Source of the DNA: Diphasiastrum complanatum
Taxonomy: Eukaryota > Streptophyta > Lycopodiopsida > Lycopodiales > Lycopodiaceae
Length of the DNA: 64,000 bases
Assembly: GCA_029204225.1 (NCBI GenBank)
Contig: CM055095.1
Location: 51,346,841-51,410,840, forward strand
Reading direction: 5' to 3'
The first letter of the stretch is position 1, and the number at the start of each line of letters is the position of its first letter. This document shows, piece by piece, positions 14,791 through 26,555 of the stretch. The position numbers and the translations under genes were made by a program. Under the pieces are notes generated by a model that saw only the letters and a program-made list of their open reading frames with translations, was not told the DNA's origin and did no database searches.

Positions 14791-15813
14791 TTATTTTCAT
14801 TCAAGACTCTTTCTACACATTTTTTGATCCTTGAATTAAATCATTAATCTAGGATCAGATGCAACTTCTTTAGGTTTTCTGTCTGCTCATCTGATACCTG
14901 TAGGAGTTTTCTGTTTTGCTATTTTGCATATTTAGTCATATTTCTTAACAAAGACTGTAGTACCTACAAAACTACTTTGATTCTGTGTGTAGAGTACTAG
15001 TAAAATACATGGGTTTCTGTGCAGCAGTTCGACACCTGCAACTTTCTACACAGAATCGAATCAGCCGAACTACTCGAAGGACAAATAGCTCGACCTTTCG
15101 ACTAATCTTCATCTCCGGAGTAAAGGGTATTCATTCTCGTCGATCACCACATTTGAATGCCATTTGAAGAAGATCGAAGACCTGGCCATCTCCGACTACT
15201 TCGAACATCAAGTCACTCGACTACTTCGACGATCGATCGAAGTCTACTTCGATTGACTCATCCGAGCACTTCGACGATCGAGTCGTCCAACTACTGGGAC
15301 TCCATTGAGTCATCCATCTCATCTGACTGATACACACATTATACAGATGTCATTGTACATCAAATATCGATAAATTACATTCACAACCAACATCTGGTTA
15401 GACTAAACTAGTCTTGTAATTATAGATTATTAAGCAATTCTTGTAATCACAAGTATTTTGTATATATATACACATCCAGCTCGCATTCACCATACGGTGC
15501 AATAGAGCGGAAGATCGAGCATCAAAAGTTGCGCCATTTAGGTTGTAATCACTTGTGTTGTTCATGCTCTATATTAAGCAAATGCTCTCATGTTAAGAAT
15601 TTTATGTAAAATATCAACACCACCTACTATCTGTGTCTAATCTAAAATATATGTGTGTGTTGTGATTGATTACACCTTCTCAATTGCTTTTCTTAGCTTG
15701 TTCACTCAACCTGATTGAATCACGAATGTCTTCGACTCATTAGAATTCAATCAGATGACGACAGTCTCTGACGCCTGAGAAACGAACGCTATCTTTCTGA
15801 TCTACTACATTGA
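14791..15813 (+). mobile_element. Partial LTR of copia family E
   Basis: Matches, in inverted orientation, the split E LTR at 33120-33398 plus 37768-38520. Shared landmarks are CTTCATCTCCGGAGTAAAGG, the GATCGA/TCGAAG-rich stretch at 15160-15300, and GACAGTCTCTGACGCCTGAG. TATATATACACATCC near 15463 is a possible TATA region. The left edge abuts the A2 LTR terminus exactly, so about 45 bases of the E LTR start are missing. The right part after ACTACATTGAAC is also missing. Confidence 0.78.
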
Positions 15814-15865
15814 ACCGACAAGTTTTTCCAAACACCGACATCATAAAATGTCTCACAATTTTTTA

Positions 15866-15960
15866 TACAAGCCAATATACTTTTTAATAAGTAAAAGTCT
15901 TCAAAAAATTGGGATATTCTATAAAATGCAGGGCTTTTTTGAGGATAACTCAAAAGAGGT
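15866..15960. repeat. Short AT-rich repeat, inverted copy near 32310
   Basis: The stretch with ACTTTTTAATAAGTAAAAG and GGGATATTCTATAAAATGC recurs inverted at about 32310-32405. Both lie next to E-family LTR sequence. Function unknown. Confidence 0.6.
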
Positions 15961-16060
15961 TTTGGGGAGTGAGAATATCCCAAGACTACCTTTAAGGGAG
16001 GGTCTTCGTAGGATGTCCTATGGAATGCCGTATCTCAAGAAACCCTAATGGAAATTAAGG

Positions 16061-17073
16061 ATCGTAGCTGTTGAGGGCAAACACCAAAGAAAATAGGAGG
16101 GAAAATAGAGAGAGAGAGAAATGGATCTTAAATTTAGCGAAGACAGAGCGATTTCTGAAAGGGAAATGGGATGGAGGGAAGCGCGAGTGCTGGTAGCTGC
16201 AGAGTAAGCAACTCTAAGCCCCGACTAGCTGCTCTACGGGCTTCGTTCTTCTGCTAACAGGAAGCACATGACGCTTGAATGTGAGTGAGTGCTTCAACTA
16301 TGATGAATCGATTGTTAGGGTGTGGTTGAAGTTCCGTTTGGATGTTGTTGACATAGTTTGGCAGCGTGCGGAAGAGTGGTTCGGTTTGTGGAAGCGCTCT
16401 TCTGCCATGTTATCTTTTAGTTTTTGTGTGCACGTTTTGTTTCATTTATGTATCTTAACCCCAGCAGTTGTTTTTTCTGCGCATTTAGCTTTAAGCAAAT
16501 GAAGCAGGTTGAAAGTTCTCACAAACCCTTTGATGATATTTCCAAGTATTGTAGCATGTCATGTTTTCTTATGGTTATATTTCCAGTTACCCTTGTTTTG
16601 TGACCGTAGAGATAACTTGTAGTTGCAGTCGTGGAGCGTACGTTTATTGTTGAACTTGGGTCAGTATTGGATTATTGGACAGTGCGTGTATCCAAATGGC
16701 TTATTCTTGTTGTAGGTTTTTGTCAGTTATAGTCTAGAAAGGAAGATGCTTCTCTGGGGATTTCTTGGTTTACATATGAAGTATGATGAGCGAAGGTAGC
16801 TGTTGGCAAAGTTTTTGGGACTAGGCCTTTTTAGGGCAGTTTATTGGAGTGCTTCAGGAACAAGAGACAAACCTAGCAAATGTGTTACCTGAGACATGGC
16901 TTTATGAGTTGATACTTTTAAGAGTTTGTGGGTGGACTCCATAGGGTTGAAGATTGCGTGTCTCTTTTCTTCTGTCAGGTATCATCCTAGACATAACATT
17001 GATATCTATATGAAGCAGCTATTGTGAAATTTAGATCTTGGAGATATTATCACGGTGAAGCGATATCTGCAAC
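16061..17073 (+). other. Upstream/leader region of the SWIM gene, no ORF supported
   Basis: About 1 kb free of recognisable transposon sequence, with mixed composition typical of promoter and 5' UTR. It may include a leader intron: the string TTCTGTCAG at 16970-16978 resembles an acceptor. No defined promoter element can be assigned. Short open frames here (for example 16275-16502) show no protein-like features. Confidence 0.35.
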
Positions 17074-20000
17074 ATGGACTCAAGTGACACTGATGATGAT
17101 GATGCATACGAAGATATTGAGACAGACAGAGATGAGCCCTGCCCTTCCAATGGTGATATTTTCCCTTCAGAACAACCAGCTATAGATTCAGATGCACAGC
17201 ATCAAGAGAACGCTTCATGTCATGTGGATCCAGAGTCCCACAAATCATTAAGATTTTACTCCTTTCCGCGAGCGGCTCACCACCTAATGGTCGAGTGCTT
17301 ATCATTCTCGAGGTACCCTTCTCATGATGAGATAAAAGTTGTTGATCCCTCAATTGTTGGGCGTAACAAGAACAAGAACAGAAGTCCAAGATTGTACGAT
17401 GAAAGAGCAGCAGTTGAATACAGATGGAAAGAAATGCAGGATAAGTTGTTTGTCCAGAGAGGTGAGAATGGAGTTGATTATTTGTACCATAAAAGCACGC
17501 CGACAGTTCGTATACCCCATAGGGATCAGTGGAGAGAAATTTTTGACCTGTTCCACGTTGATGCCAAAAACCATCATCTGGGGTGGTATCCAACCCAAAA
17601 AAGAATCAAGGAGCAGTGGTCAACTAACATAAGAAGGTTTGGAATTCCTGATATATACATAAGGGACTGTGTCTCTGCTTGTCCTACTTGTTATTTACCC
17701 CGCTCCGGCAGTGGAAAGCCTCAGTTCATGCCTAATTCTCCCAAACGAAGGCGCAGGCAGGAATTTCACTTTACTGAAAGGATGACTGCAATAGCAAGAG
17801 AGCTTCCTTCAACGTTGGAGGAGATTGCTGTAAAATACAAGGTATTGTTGAGGGTTGAAAGGGTCTCGACCATGAGCCGTCCCATGTTATGTGAAGTAAA
17901 AGATTATGTATGCCATCGAGGTAAATCAAGGCGGCACCAAGCAGGGTTGAGAGATAATGCAAAGGTCAGAGATCGCAAATCTTGCCGGATAGGTTGCCCT
18001 TTTCGTATTCGGCTAGTTGTCCCAGTCAGTAGAATTGATGGAGTCAATGTGGTCCAAGAGGAGGGGATGGTCAATGTTCTTTTGTATCCATATCACGTTG
18101 GCCACCAGCCTGGCTCTCATGCAGATCTCCTACGCCTTCCTCCCCACCCGTCTGTAATCCGTTACTGTGAACAAGACTTGAATGATGTGGTTGGTGACAT
18201 TCAGGCTGTGGCAAGAGCAACTGTCAGAAGAGCCTCCTTACTATATTCACAAGCTACTGAGGGAGACCAAGCAAGCTTTAGATTTTATCTTAGTCCAAAG
18301 GATGTGGAGCGGTTAGCATATAGACTAAGAAGCAGAGGTAAGTTATCTATTTTCAATAACATTTCCAACTGCAACAAGATAGCAGTTATCGTCATTCTTT
18401 TTGGTGATGCAATTGAGTGTAAATTGCTGCAACTTCTCATATACTTCAAAGTGCGTTTCAGATGCTTTGAGCGAAGAAGACTGGGCAGCACTCCATCTAG
18501 AGGCTCAAGCACTCCAAGGACAAGGAAAGGTTAGCTTGTTGAACTATCATTGATGTAGAGCTAACTTTGTTCTTATAAGTACTTTTTTTAACTCTTTGTT
18601 TTCGGTGGCAGGTTATATTTTATCAGCAGTATTCTCCCAACCATGCTGATGAGGATAAAAGACCTTTCGTGCTAGTGCTTCAAGATGCATGGATGAGAGA
18701 TATTGCCAAAAGGTTTTCAATAGGAAGTGCTTGGGTTATTGGTTCTATATTCAAGACTATTCAATTTGGTCTTCCACTTTTCGGGGGAATCCTTCCCAAT
18801 CAAATGGGGGGTGAGCTACCAATCTGGTTCATGTTGTGTTCAGTAGATGTTGGGACACAACATGAGAGCATTGCTTTGAAGCTAACTTTGCAAGAGGTCT
18901 TTAAATGGTTGGGACATGTTAGGCCGTCAGCTATTGTCGTTGACAAATCGCTTAATGAATTGCATGCAATACAGGCAGTAATTGAGAAAGACCCTTTCTG
19001 CTGGAGAGACAATATCTTGGGAGGGGAGCAGGTAGCTTGCCGTGTTCTGCTGTGTTGGTTTCATGTCAAGAGAGATTGGTTGGAAAATTTATTACCTGAG
19101 GTGCCAGTTGAGTGCCGTAAGGATGTGTATCAGTCTTTAAATGATATGATGATGTCAGTCAGTGAAAGAAAGTTCACTAGCTTGCTTCATGACTTCTATG
19201 AAAGGTACAGTGACCAACCAAGCATATGCAAGTATGTGAACTTCAGCTGGGCTGGTTCCGAGTGTATTTGGAGGAAAATGTGGCCAAGACACTGCCGTTT
19301 ATTTGAGCATAAGGAAGTTGAGACCACAATCTTTGCTGAACGTCTATGGCAGTACATAAAGTATAATCTGTTACGAGGTCGCAGTAATAGGAATGTGCGG
19401 GACCTTGTTGCTGCTTTGATTGGGCGATCAGATGGGGAAAGATTACAACGGGATACTTTGGTCGAGTATTACAAGCAAAAGCAAGCCAGTGGTAAGTTCT
19501 AATTTACATGCTCAATGAAAATTTTGTCCTATTATTGCATAGATTTAGTGTAGCTGATTGTTTCTTACTGGAAACTTGATGCAGAGGATACAGGCAGGTA
19601 CTGTATGCAGGGATGGAGCAAATTACCGAGGCGTCGTTCACTAAGTGGGATGAACATTTTTCAAATGTACGAAACTGATCCCTCAGTAGTTGAGACCATT
19701 GATGAAGTAGGTCTCAAATTCCGAATCCGTAGCGAGATTATTCCAGACCTGTGGCACAACATTTGCCTGCAGAGTCATATTTGTGATTGCCTTGAGGTAG
19801 TTCCATGCAAGCATCTCTTAGGTTTGCGAATGATTGTGGAGCAGTGCTTTACCCATCTGTGTCCAGTATTGCCCCCCATGGAAGCAATGCCAAGAACCGA
19901 TGAGATTAGCCATATACCAGAGGACATTTCAGAAGCACGTGCTGTGATTGTTCATTCAGAAAGCATGCTTGACTTCCATATTCCAAACGTTGATCCCATG

Positions 20001-20219
20001 GATGTTTGTGCTGATGAGAATGTCCTACGAGGGCTTTACATGAAATGTGTGGAAATGAAAGCCGAGTTGGATAGATTGAGTGCAATGGTAGCTGGGCTAA
20101 CCAGGACAGAAGCTGCTGCAGTTTTACAAAATGTTCTGACTTTGAAACGAAAGCTTCAGTCATTTGGAGTTTTAGAGAAAAGCAAGAAAAAGCTACTAAG
20201 CACAAAAAAGCCTTTTTGA
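17074..20219 (+). CDS. MULE transposase-derived SWIM zinc-finger protein with HHCC zinc module (4 exons)
   Basis: Spliced exons 17074-18337, 18462-18529, 18612-19491 and 19585-20219 give 948 residues; all introns are GT-AG (124, 82, 93 bp). An in-frame TGA 18 bases upstream fixes the ATG. Domains: acidic N-terminus (1-60); integrase-like HHCC zinc module (H161, H168, C203, C206); basic KRRRRQ (224-229); FAR1/GCM-like Cys/His cluster (C273, C280, C304, C308, H341, H344); MULE-type DDE fold about 470-735 with D555 and CWFH at 592-595; SWIM finger C804-x-C806-x5-C812-x-H814; C-terminal helical segment about 890-945. The first catalytic Asp appears lost (VIGSIFKT where DxTxKT is expected), so a domesticated nuclear DNA-binding regulator related to FAR1/SWIM proteins is inferred. 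No terminal inverted repeats were seen around it. It is intact, unlike its transposon neighbours. Confidence 0.88.
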
Positions 20220-20476
20220 CTCAATGTTAGGATGTACAATTTTGCAGCAGAGATGGATTTTAACAAAAGACTCCGAAGCAATCAAAAGGGAGAATGCAAG
20301 TGTAGATGATCAATCTTCCTAAATATAATTTAAGCTTCCGTCGGTCTGATGTGCCAGCAGAACTTTTCACCGTTCTAGTATTACGTCTTTTGATATTGTG
20401 AAGTTTTCTGAAGTTGTTGTAAAATGTAAAACATTCAAATTTCTCGCAAGGTTATGAAATTGTTAATCAATTGGAT

Positions 20477-20713
20477 CTACAATCTTATATAACTAACAGT
20501 TTTTTTTGTTAATAAATGGTATACGCTTTCTGTGTCCCCGGACTTGTGTTCCTTGAATGATATTGTAGTGCCAAGAGTACATTCATCTTTTGGTCCTCGT
20601 ATGGCATAACATTTGTTGTCATCAGCATCTTGGCGAAGTACAAGACCCATTTTGGTTCCCTTCTGAGCGTCAGGGAAGACAAAGCTCTCAAAGGAGATTC
20701 GTACTGGGTTCAT
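20477..20713 (-). CDS. Unrecognised short coding-like frame
   Basis: A 78-residue open frame with balanced, protein-like composition (for example GLVLRQDADDNKCYAIRG and GPKDECTLGTTISF). I recognise no family. A possible splice donor (GTATAC) follows the Glu-Ser codons near 20520, so this could be one exon of a larger gene or a captured fragment. It converges on the 3' end of the SWIM gene. An A-rich run lies just upstream of the ATG on the minus strand. Treat as hypothetical. Confidence 0.3.
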   Translation of the reverse strand: MNPVRISFESFVFPDAQKGTKMGLVLRQDADDNKCYAIRGPKDECTLGTTISFKEHKSGDTESVYHLLTKKTVSYIRL

Positions 20714-20719
20714 TTTAAG

Positions 20720-21040
20720 TAAGTTTTTTTTTTTTTAATTATTCAAAATTGGCATGCTTACAAATGTCTGTTTCTCATTTTTATGTGTGAGGTCCTTCTA
20801 GATAGCATCAAGCCACATGCAGAAGAATTTCCTTTTTTCAAAAGTTATGCTGTGTAAACAATAATCAATCAATATCCAAAATCAAAAGAGGCAACTCAAC
20901 ATTTATGAAGAAATTTTTTGATTGTATCCCCATGTGGCATACATTAAATTCGAAGAATTGAATCTTGCAAGCATGTTATCTCAAAAAAGTCCATACTTAT
21001 ACATTGTTGTTCTCCATTGATCACCATGGCCTCGCAAAGT
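20720..21040. other. AT-rich spacer
   Basis: No gene, repeat or element recognised. Confidence 0.4.
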
Positions 21041-21054
21041 AGCTAAGGCCAAAT

Positions 21055-21530
21055 GTAAAGGTGGTAAAGTCCCCGGGAGGGGGCTTTATGCCTCTGAGGA
21101 CACCGGGGACTTTTATGCTTCTGAGGGCAACTGCCTGAACGGGTGTAATTCCCTACATGGAGAATTTTAAATCCCTGAGCTGCCCTCAAAAGCATAAAGC
21201 CCTGCCTAGGGGCTTGACCTGGCATCAAGACCCTACACTCTTTTTCAGGGGAGAACCACTGCCAGAGCAGTGGTGGTGGCCACAGATCTAAGGGTGGGCA
21301 ATAATAGCATTGTTTTGGAAAAAGAGTGCCATTTCCCCCCACCACCACTGCCAGTGGTAGTGCAAAATACGGTGCTCCCTTTTTCAGTACCTTTTTGTAG
21401 TCCCTACCTGGAGCAGCTTTACATCCCTGAGGGCAGTTGCTCGAAGGGAGGGCTTTGCCCTGCCTACTTGCAGTGCTCATGCTCTCTTTTTGGCCTTGCC
21501 TTGCAAAGGCAATACTATGTGTTGAGGTCA
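21055..21530. repeat. GC-rich island of direct and inverted short repeats
   Basis: Two direct copies of a CCCTACxTGGAG...ATCCCTGAG unit (about 21150-21180 and 21400-21435) lie around an inverted pair, CCACTGCCAGAGCAGTGG (21258-21275) and CCACTGCCAGTGGTAGTG (21345-21362). CCCTGAGGGCA-type palindromes recur. This suggests a foldback or MITE-like element, but I could not define termini or a target duplication. The two open frames across it look like by-products. Confidence 0.5.
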
Positions 21531-22095
21531 ATCAATGGATTTAGAAGAAAAAAAGGTTAATTTGTTGTGGCCGTCCAAACTTTTAAGGCCTGAACCTTTG
21601 TTGAGAGCGAAAGTAGCATGCATCTATGAATTTGGTGCTTTGCCATGCATGAATGGTGCATTACTATGCATGACTCATGAATTATGCATGCTTGGCATCC
21701 ATGGTAGGCCCATTAAGAGCTCATTTATGCCCGTGACATGTCACAAGCTCTTCTACAAGCTAAGCCCGATGCTAGATTAGTTTTGCATGTGTTTTTTTGA
21801 AATTTGTCTGTTCTATGTTTACACGTTACTAGAATCTGAATGCATCATAAATTGCTAAAATTCTGATGGCATGAGAAAACACCATTCATGAAATTGATGC
21901 TTAAATAGACTCCCAACAATATGACGATCTATGTGATTAATGATACCAAAATATTTGTGGGTGATGTTCCTTTTATGTTTCAATTAATTCGGAAGAGTTT
22001 TTGGGGTAAAGATACAATAGACAACTACTGCCTTAAGTTTTTCGGGTTTTAAATAGGCGAGTCAAATAATGCACCCTTCTTGCTATTTTAATATC

Positions 22096-22636
22096 AAGTT
22101 GTCGATCCTCTGAAGAATTCTTGACACGAAATGCTCAGTTATCTTCCTTCGTTGTCACGTGAAGCCATCACTAAGGAGGTCCACCACTTGTTGCAAAAGG
22201 GGTGGATTTCCTGTCTCGAGTTTGACAGGGTGAGTTTGCATTATTCTTCCTCATTGACAATAAAAGATGTTTCAAATAATAAGTGAAATCTTCTCCTTAA
22301 ATTCATTGTGGCCTTTTATTATACTCGTCCTAGCGACTCCCTAGCTAACACACCGAATTTGCCTTGTTGTTCTCACTAAAGCGTTCTATTGATATGTTGG
22401 TGTTCTTTATTGCAAGCATATGAAATTGTGCAGATACTACGATGGACGCTATTGGACAATGTGGAAACTTCCAATGTTTGGTTGCCAGGATCCTACCCAG
22501 GTGTTGGCTGAGCTGGAAGAGTGCAAGAAAGCTTATCTTGATTGCTTTATTAGGGTTCTATGATTTGATAACATTAAGGCAAGTGCAATGCATCGACTTC
22601 ATTGTTCACAAGCCGATTACAACTTTATCTTCTTAA
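22096..22636 (+). pseudogene. rbcS: Rubisco small subunit pseudogene (mature-protein exons)
   Basis: Exon-like block 22096-22229 reads QVVDPLKNS, stop, then [19 protein letters not shown] and [14 protein letters not shown], matching the mature RbcS N-terminus (METLSYLP, GWIPCLEF). After intron-like sequence from about 22230 to 22433, the block from 22435 reads [17 protein letters not shown], then [12 protein letters not shown] and CFIRV. A Gly codon is now TGA (22561-22563). A frameshift near 22575 moves to QVQCIDFIVHKPITTLSS and a stop. The segment between LEFDR and YYDG is degenerate, and no transit-peptide exon was found upstream. The intact gene's product assembles with RbcL in the chloroplast; this copy cannot encode it. 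Confidence 0.88.
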
Positions 22637-22639
22637 TGG

Positions 22640-23200
22640 ACTAAATAGCATCTGTCGTTTTTGTAACAACCAGATGCTTTTTGAAGTACAAATAATAGAT
22701 ACATCTATAAAAGTTTTAAGACATACTCGGAAAATACTCTATCACTGCTCGAGTATGCCATGAAAGTTTTTTATGAGCTCACTTATTTGCACAACCAATC
22801 AACTGTCGCCTTATTTCAATCACAAACTTCTCATCGACATTAATCAGAACATGCTTGGACTTTATCTGGAACATCGTGTTGCTCCAACTACCAAGGATGA
22901 TTAGTTGATTCTTGGTTTTCCTGTTGATTAGAAGTTAACTTGACCAATTGACCATCATCAGATTTAAAAATTGTCCTTTCAATTGACCATCATTTGTTGT
23001 GGCAATGTCATCTCCTTGATCAAATTTTGCATTCTCTCATTATCTTGTTTAAAACTTTCGCGATCTGCAAATGCTTCTTGATCTGAGTCTAGATCTTGCA
23101 TCCTGATATGAATATTGACTTTTGTTTGAATCTTGATTTTTACCATCTATCATTGCATTTTGATCTGAATCCTCAATTAGACTTTTGTTGTCTGCAATTG
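22640..23200. other. Gene-free stretch
   Basis: AT-rich sequence, possibly the downstream part of the gag-like remnant at 23204-23720. No frame supported. Confidence 0.4.
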
Positions 23201-23203
23201 TTT

Positions 23204-23720
23204 CTAAATCTCGAATATGACTTGCATCGTTTCTTTGCTCATTGCTTCATTATTAGAATCGTCTTTATCTTCACTTTCTTGCAACTTTTTGGGTTGTCGA
23301 TCCACTGAAGCTTTATTGTGATCAATCAATTTTTGCACCCGCATCCTCATTTCTTCGAACCATTTAGATTGTTCTTCTTTCCTTTTGGCTTCCAATTTTA
23401 GCCTTTCTTCTCGTTGCTCATACCTTGATGCATATTCCACTATCCCCTTTAATCGAAAATCAGATTGTAGAGTAGTTTGCAAATAATTTTCTACAATACT
23501 CTGATATCGAGGTTGTAAACCATATATATAGCATTGTACAAGATATACTTATCCATATTCAAATATTTGAACCACATGTTAGAATTTTTTATTGTATTTT
23601 GTAACTATAGATATTTGGTCCAAAGAACACCATTGAATGAGATCAATTGAAAACTTGTCTACAAACTGCTCCAAAAGCATTCCAATTCACAATAAGAAAG
23701 TCTTGAACGATGTTCCACCA
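23204..23720 (-). pseudogene. Ty3/gypsy-like gag remnant
   Basis: Minus-strand translation contains EQFVDKFSIDLIQWCSLDQI, then GLQPRYQSIVENYLQTTL and DFRLKGIVEYASRYEQREER, followed by a charged coiled segment (KLEAKRKEEQSKWFEEMRMR). The WW/W...F...F spacing and the GLxPxxx...TLxxAxxxAxxYE pattern resemble retrotransposon gag. Two in-frame stops occur before GLQP. No pol is attached. Confidence 0.5.
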
Positions 23721-23827
23721 TGATTGAGCACATCCTTGGAAAACCAATGAAGCAAAGAGAATCATATCATTATCACAAATTCTCCCACTATAGTAGAAAT
23801 CATAGTCCAATATTTCTAACCAATTGT

Positions 23828-24790
23828 CTATTGGATTTCAATGCTCAAAGCCCAAATCCATTTAGTAATGAGCATCCTGAAAGCTTTCACTTTGAATATC
23901 CATTTGCATGGAATCGAATTTTGATCTTTTGGCATCTCAGTTACAATCCACGTTTGATTCTCGATTAGATAATTGAATTTTGTGTCCATTGCAACTTTTC
24001 ACTGATCAACATCATAAGTTGATAGCTTGCACAAAGTAGCAAGCTAGATCATCCATAAATCAGGATGGAGGCTATTTGGATCGGTTCAATCTTCTAGGCT
24101 AAACTTCGATCCCCTAATGTGATTGGATTCATTGAGGTTCTGACTCATTTTTTGAGTCAGTATTGATTTTCTATTTTTTGATCTTGGAGATATTTTTGAT
24201 ACTTGGATCGGAAATTTCTTTGATACTTGGATCAGACATTTCTCGAGCTTTTCCCTTGTAGTTGATAAATTGATTTGCCACAAAAATGACGTCTCTATTG
24301 GTGTATGTCTTCTAGGTGTCTAGATTGTAGAGCTTGTATGCCTTGTGATATGAGAAATAGCCAATGAAAATCGATTTTCTGCTTGTGCCATCCAGCTTCT
24401 TTCTTAGATCAGCAGAGATCTGAACGTAAGCTATGCATCCAAACACTCGAATATGCTTGAGTGATGGTTTCAATATGTCCATACCTTATAAGATGTTTTG
24501 TCATTCAAGGCTTTTGTAGTGGATCGATTTTGTAGAGCGGCTGTAGTAACAGCTTCTATCCAAAAAAAATTTGGAAGAGAGGCATGGGCCAACATGCTCT
24601 TGGCACTTTCGATAAGTGTTCGATTCTTCCTTTCTGCTACACCACTGGACTAAGGTGAGTAGTTGGTTGTGTATTGTTGTTGTATTCCATTTGCCTTGTA
24701 GAACTCCTTGAATGCGGTGGATATGAATTCTCCCCCTCCATCAGTACATAGAGCTTTGATCCTCCTATGGGTATGATTTTCTATAGATGC
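23828..24790 (-). pseudogene. Element G copy 1: inverted integrase C-term to RT N-term block
   Basis: Bases 23828-23884 match the first part of the G LTR (TTGGATTTCAATGCTCAAAG). They are followed on the minus strand, reading from 24790 down, by integrase C-terminal blocks and then RT N-terminus (VAMDTKFNYLIENQTWIV). This block is opposite in orientation to the RT C-term/RNase H block that starts at 24791, so the element carries an internal inversion. Many stops. Confidence 0.82.
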
Positions 24791-25960
24791 TTTGAATTAT
24801 TTAAAGAACTCTAATGTCTCAGATTTGTTTGGTCTAATACAATCACCAAGAGCCTGGTTTCAGAAAATCAATGTATTTCTAATCGAGAATGGTTTTATTC
24901 CAAACTCGGCAGACTCGAATGTTTATTTCAAGTCTGTATCGAATTCCTTCATTATCATCACTCTTTATGTAGATGATACATTACTATTCAGTAACAATCT
25001 AAATTTAATAAAGGATACGAAATGCATGCTAGCACATGAGTACAAAATGACTGATATGGATCTAGCCCATTATTGTCTCGAAATTCAGATTTTTCGAATT
25101 CGATCCAGCAGACAAATTTTCATCAGCCAACAACGATATCTCACCAACGTGCTGGACAAATATGGAATGACCAAATGCAAATCGAGTCACTTTCCACTTG
25201 ACCCTGGTCTGAAGCTGTCAAATGAACAATCTCCTCAAACAGAGACAAAAAAGAAGGAAATAAAGCAATATTCATTTCACTCCATCATCAGCTCACTGAT
25301 GTATGCAATGATTTGCACTCGACCCGACCTTGCATACTCGATCAGTTCACTCAGCCAGTTCCTATTAAATCCAGGGCCAACACATTGAAAAGCGCTCATA
25401 AAGGTTATGAACTATGTCCAAGCAACGAAGCATCTCAACATCTGTTATGGAGGCAGCCAATCTGCCAATATTCTCGAAGGTTACACAGATGCAGATTGGG
25501 CAGGAGATATCGATTCCAAAAGATCGACTTCTGGATTTGTATTCTCATTCAATCAAAGCCCAATCTCATGGAACAGTCGAAAGCAGACCTCAGTAGTATT
25601 ATCATCAACCGAATCAAAATACATAGCTACCACAAATGCTACCAAGAAGGCAGCTTGGCTAAGGAACTTGCTTGCAGATAATAACCTCCCTCAGTCACAT
25701 TCAACGACAATCTATTGTGACAATCATAGCACAATCATGCTATCTCTAAATCTGAGATTTCATTCTCAGAGCAAACATATCGAAATCAGGTATCACTACC
25801 TTAGAGAGAAAGTGAAAAGCAAGGAAGTGTCACTAGTTTATTGTAGGACAGATCTTATGATAGCAGATTACTTCACAAAAGCTCTATCAAAGGAGCGCCA
25901 TCTCAGATTTAACGACATGCTAAATGTGAAGATCAAAGTTTTTCAGGATCCACATTAAGG
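24791..25960 (+). pseudogene. Element G copy 1: RT C-terminal half and RNase H
   Basis: The frame starts at GLIQSPRAWFQKINVFLIEN and holds an intact YVDDTLLFSNN active-site box near 24970, then MTDMDLAHYCLEIQIF. A frameshift near 25388 leads to RNase H with YTDADWAGDIDSKRSTSGF (about 25480) and SKHIEIRYHYLREKV, ending DMLNVKIKVFQDPH and a stop before the polypurine tract. This is among the least decayed pol segments in the window. The missing RT N-terminus lies inverted just upstream. Confidence 0.88.
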
Positions 25961-25965
25961 GGGAG

Positions 25966-26364
25966 TGTTGGATTTCAATGCTCAAAGCCCAAATCCATTC
26001 AATAATGAACATCCTGGAAGCTATATATACTTATACCAAAAAAACCAGAAAATGATGACTCGAATTTTAAAGCAGAAGATTGAAATTCAAAAATCAAATT
26101 ATCTCGATACCGGATCGACTCGACTCGACTCGTATTTTCTAGAATTTCTCAATACTGGATCGACTCGGCTCAACTCGTATTTTTCGAGTCAGTCTCGTAA
26201 TTTTTCGAGTCATTGTATATTTTCGATACATGTAAATTTTTGAAACTGTCGGTTAGAAAATCCGACTCACGATGTTGTTTACACTACTGTTTTGTTTTAT
26301 TGCAAATTGTTATTGATTATTCATCTTGATTATTTGTTGCTAATTGACGTGCTTCCAATCCACA
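25966..26364 (+). mobile_element. LTR of element G, copy 1
   Basis: Follows polypurine tract TTAAGGGGGAG and runs TGTTGGATTTC to ATCCACA, 399 bp. The copy-2 LTR at 44146-44544 has the same length. Contains tandem GACTCGACTCG-like motifs and ATATATACTTATA near 26020. Confidence 0.88.
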
Positions 26365-26555
26365 ATAACCCATTGTTTAAGCTTCCTCTGCTATTCCAAA
26401 AATTTTCAATTTGGTATCAGCGTTCCGTTTCTATCAGAACCCATTCCTGATAACTCATTGCTTCCAACGTGGTACCAGAATTTATCTCTGATCAATCCCA
26501 CCAATTTTTGACATTGTCAACATTAATAGAATGAACACTTCCATCAAATGAAGGA

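Noticed and set aside
17180-17598. Minus- and plus-strand frames overlapping the first SWIM-gene exon
   Set aside because: Shadows; the exon frame carries the zinc motifs and splices in frame.
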